Shown: positions 4,970 to 5,923 of the stretch, in pieces
Layout: every line of letters begins with the position of its first letter
Position numbering within the stretch: position 1 is the first letter of the stretch
The notes under the pieces: generated by a model
The model's input: only the letters and a program-made list of their open reading frames with translations
What the model was told of the DNA's origin: nothing
The model's database searches: none
Source: Rubrobacter sp.
GTDB taxonomy: Bacteria; Actinomycetota; Rubrobacteria; Rubrobacterales; Rubrobacteraceae
Length of the DNA stretch: 5,923 nucleotides
Reading direction: 5' to 3'
Assembly (NCBI GenBank): GCA_019247245.1
Contig: JAFAPF010000206.1
Location: 1 to 5,923 of the forward strand
Program-made: the position numbers and the translations under genes

Positions 4970-5808
4970 TATGATCGCTTTACCAGTACGTTGTCTATGA
5001 GCCGGGTCTTGCCGACACGGGCGGCCAGCGAGAGCAGAATCTCACCGGTGTTCGGCCCTACGGGTCCGAGCGTTGCGGCGTCGTTGGCGAAGACATACTC
5101 GAGGGCGACGAGCGGTTCAGCCGCCAGAGCATTATGGACGGTTTCCTCCAGGACCCTAGGATCGGTGGAGCCAGTATCTCGCGCAGTGAAGAGGGCACGG
5201 GAGATGATCGTAGCAGCAGAGCGCTCTTCTGGTTTGAGGTAGACGTTACGGCTGCTCATAGCAAGGCCGTCGTACTCACGGATTGTCGGACACACGACAA
5301 GTCGAGTCGAGAAGTTTAGATCCTGAATCATGCGTCCTACCAGGAAGGCCTGCTGAGCGTCCTTCTGACCCATGTACATACTCTCCGGGCCTATAATGTT
5401 GAGTAGCTTGGCGAGTACGGTCGCGACCCCTGCAAAATGTCCGGAACGTGCCACGCCCTCCAGAACGTCCTCTATCCTTCGCACCCTCACCTCCGTCGTG
5501 AACCCCTCCGGGTACAACTCGGCCGCCTCCGGCATGAAAATTGCGTCGGCGCCAGCCTCCTTCGCGAGCGCCATGTCCCGCTCCGAGTCCCGGGGATAGC
5601 GGGTGAAATCCTCTCCTGAGCCGAACTGCAAGGGGTTCACGAAGACGGAGACGATGACCGTGGCGCACTCCTCGCGTGCCCGGCGTACAAGCGATATATG
5701 TCCCTCGTGGAGGCAACCCATCGTCGGCACGAACCCGAGAGGTCTCTCCTTAGTGAAGAAGCGCACCTCTTCTATGCTGCGAAGAATTGGGATCTCGCCG
5801 TGTTCCAA
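4969..5808 (-). CDS. panC: Pantothenate synthetase (pantoate--beta-alanine ligase)
   Basis: Cytosolic enzyme that joins pantoate and beta-alanine using ATP, via a pantoyl-adenylate, in the last step of vitamin B5 synthesis. It has 279 residues, normal for the family. Visible are VPTMGCLHEGH (27-37; the HIGH-type motif HEGH at 34-37, with Cys32 where Ala is usual), VFVNPLQFG (55-63), RYPRD (70-74), GHFAGVATV (123-131), GQKDAQQ (147-153), REYDGLAMSSRN (177-188, with the KMSKS-like SSRN) and a C-terminal dimer domain. TTG 5808 is the first possible start after an in-frame TAG and places VPTMG at the usual distance from the N terminus. The Shine-Dalgarno site is poor, so the start is less certain than the identity. 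No panB or panD is in the window. Confidence 0.96.
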   Translation of the reverse strand: MEHGEIPILRSIEEVRFFTKERPLGFVPTMGCLHEGHISLVRRAREECATVIVSVFVNPLQFGSGEDFTRYPRDSERDMALAKEAGADAIFMPEAAELYPEGFTTEVRVRRIEDVLEGVARSGHFAGVATVLAKLLNIIGPESMYMGQKDAQQAFLVGRMIQDLNFSTRLVVCPTIREYDGLAMSSRNVYLKPEERSAATIISRALFTARDTGSTDPRVLEETVHNALAAEPLVALEYVFANDAATLGPVGPNTGEILLSLAARVGKTRLIDNVLVKRS

Positions 5809-5923
5809 ATCCTACGTCTTCCCTAGGTAGCCTATCGACATGAAGCATTGCCACGCCTTCGGTAAGCCAGCGACGCGCCTCATGTAGAGGAACGTTTACG
5901 AGTCTTCTCTAGCCTCAACGCCG
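5809..5923. other. Unassigned stretch upstream of panC at the window edge
   Basis: No gene can be supported here. On the minus strand one frame is open for 14 codons from the right edge to a TGA at 5880-5882 and could be the end of an upstream gene, but it is too short to judge. No convincing promoter for panC is seen. A short CCTC/GAGG hairpin (5879-5890) is probably chance. Confidence 0.3.

Noticed and set aside
5276..5716. Open frame of 146 codons on the minus strand in another frame inside panC
   Set aside because: Its Gly/Arg-rich composition is typical of a frame-shifted reading of panC, and panC itself is intact.

Overview
The window is 5.9 kb of bacterial chromosome with GC in the mid-50s percent by eye. 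Almost all coding is on the minus strand. It is a housekeeping neighbourhood: a GroEL chaperonin with a CIRCE heat-shock operator, the three proteins TsaB, TsaD and TsaE of the tRNA t6A37 (threonylcarbamoyladenosine) pathway, the GNAT acetyltransferase RimI, a family 4 uracil-DNA glycosylase-like protein, a PspC-domain membrane protein, and pantothenate synthetase PanC. No mobile element, CRISPR array, phage gene or RNA gene was found. Several features suggest an Actinomycetota lineage, perhaps a deep-branching one: tsaD next to groEL, a groEL promoter with no groES, frequent GTG and TTG starts, and three genes that look leaderless (a TANNNT -10 box 6-7 nt before the start codon and no Shine-Dalgarno site). 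This placement is an inference, not a taxonomic assignment.

Layout from left to right: groEL (minus, 3' end off the window) with CIRCE and a strong promoter; a divergent small four-cysteine protein (plus); tsaD (minus), convergent with it; a 186-bp divergent intergenic region (1864-2049) built as an imperfect inverted repeat; a two-helix small membrane protein (plus); then a tight minus-strand cluster read as pspC-like > udg-like > tsaE > tsaB > rimI, with gaps of 6-7 nt or overlaps of 4-7 nt and a good sigma70-type promoter at 4857-4885; and finally panC (minus) with a 115-bp unassigned stretch upstream at the right edge.

TsaB, TsaD and TsaE together transfer the threonylcarbamoyl group made by TsaC/TsaC2 (not in the window) to A37 of ANN-decoding tRNAs. 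TsaD has its own promoter here, apart from the tsaE-tsaB-rimI cluster. HrcA would control groEL through CIRCE. The same intergenic stretch probably also promotes the small cysteine protein in the other direction.

Nothing here is clearly a new system. The points most worth checking are the glycosylase-like protein, whose usual His-Pro-Ala/Ser motif reads Ser-Leu-Val; the mirrored leader and promoter sequences at 1870-2042; the overlapping divergent promoters at groEL; and the two uncharacterised small proteins set into the chaperonin/t6A neighbourhood.
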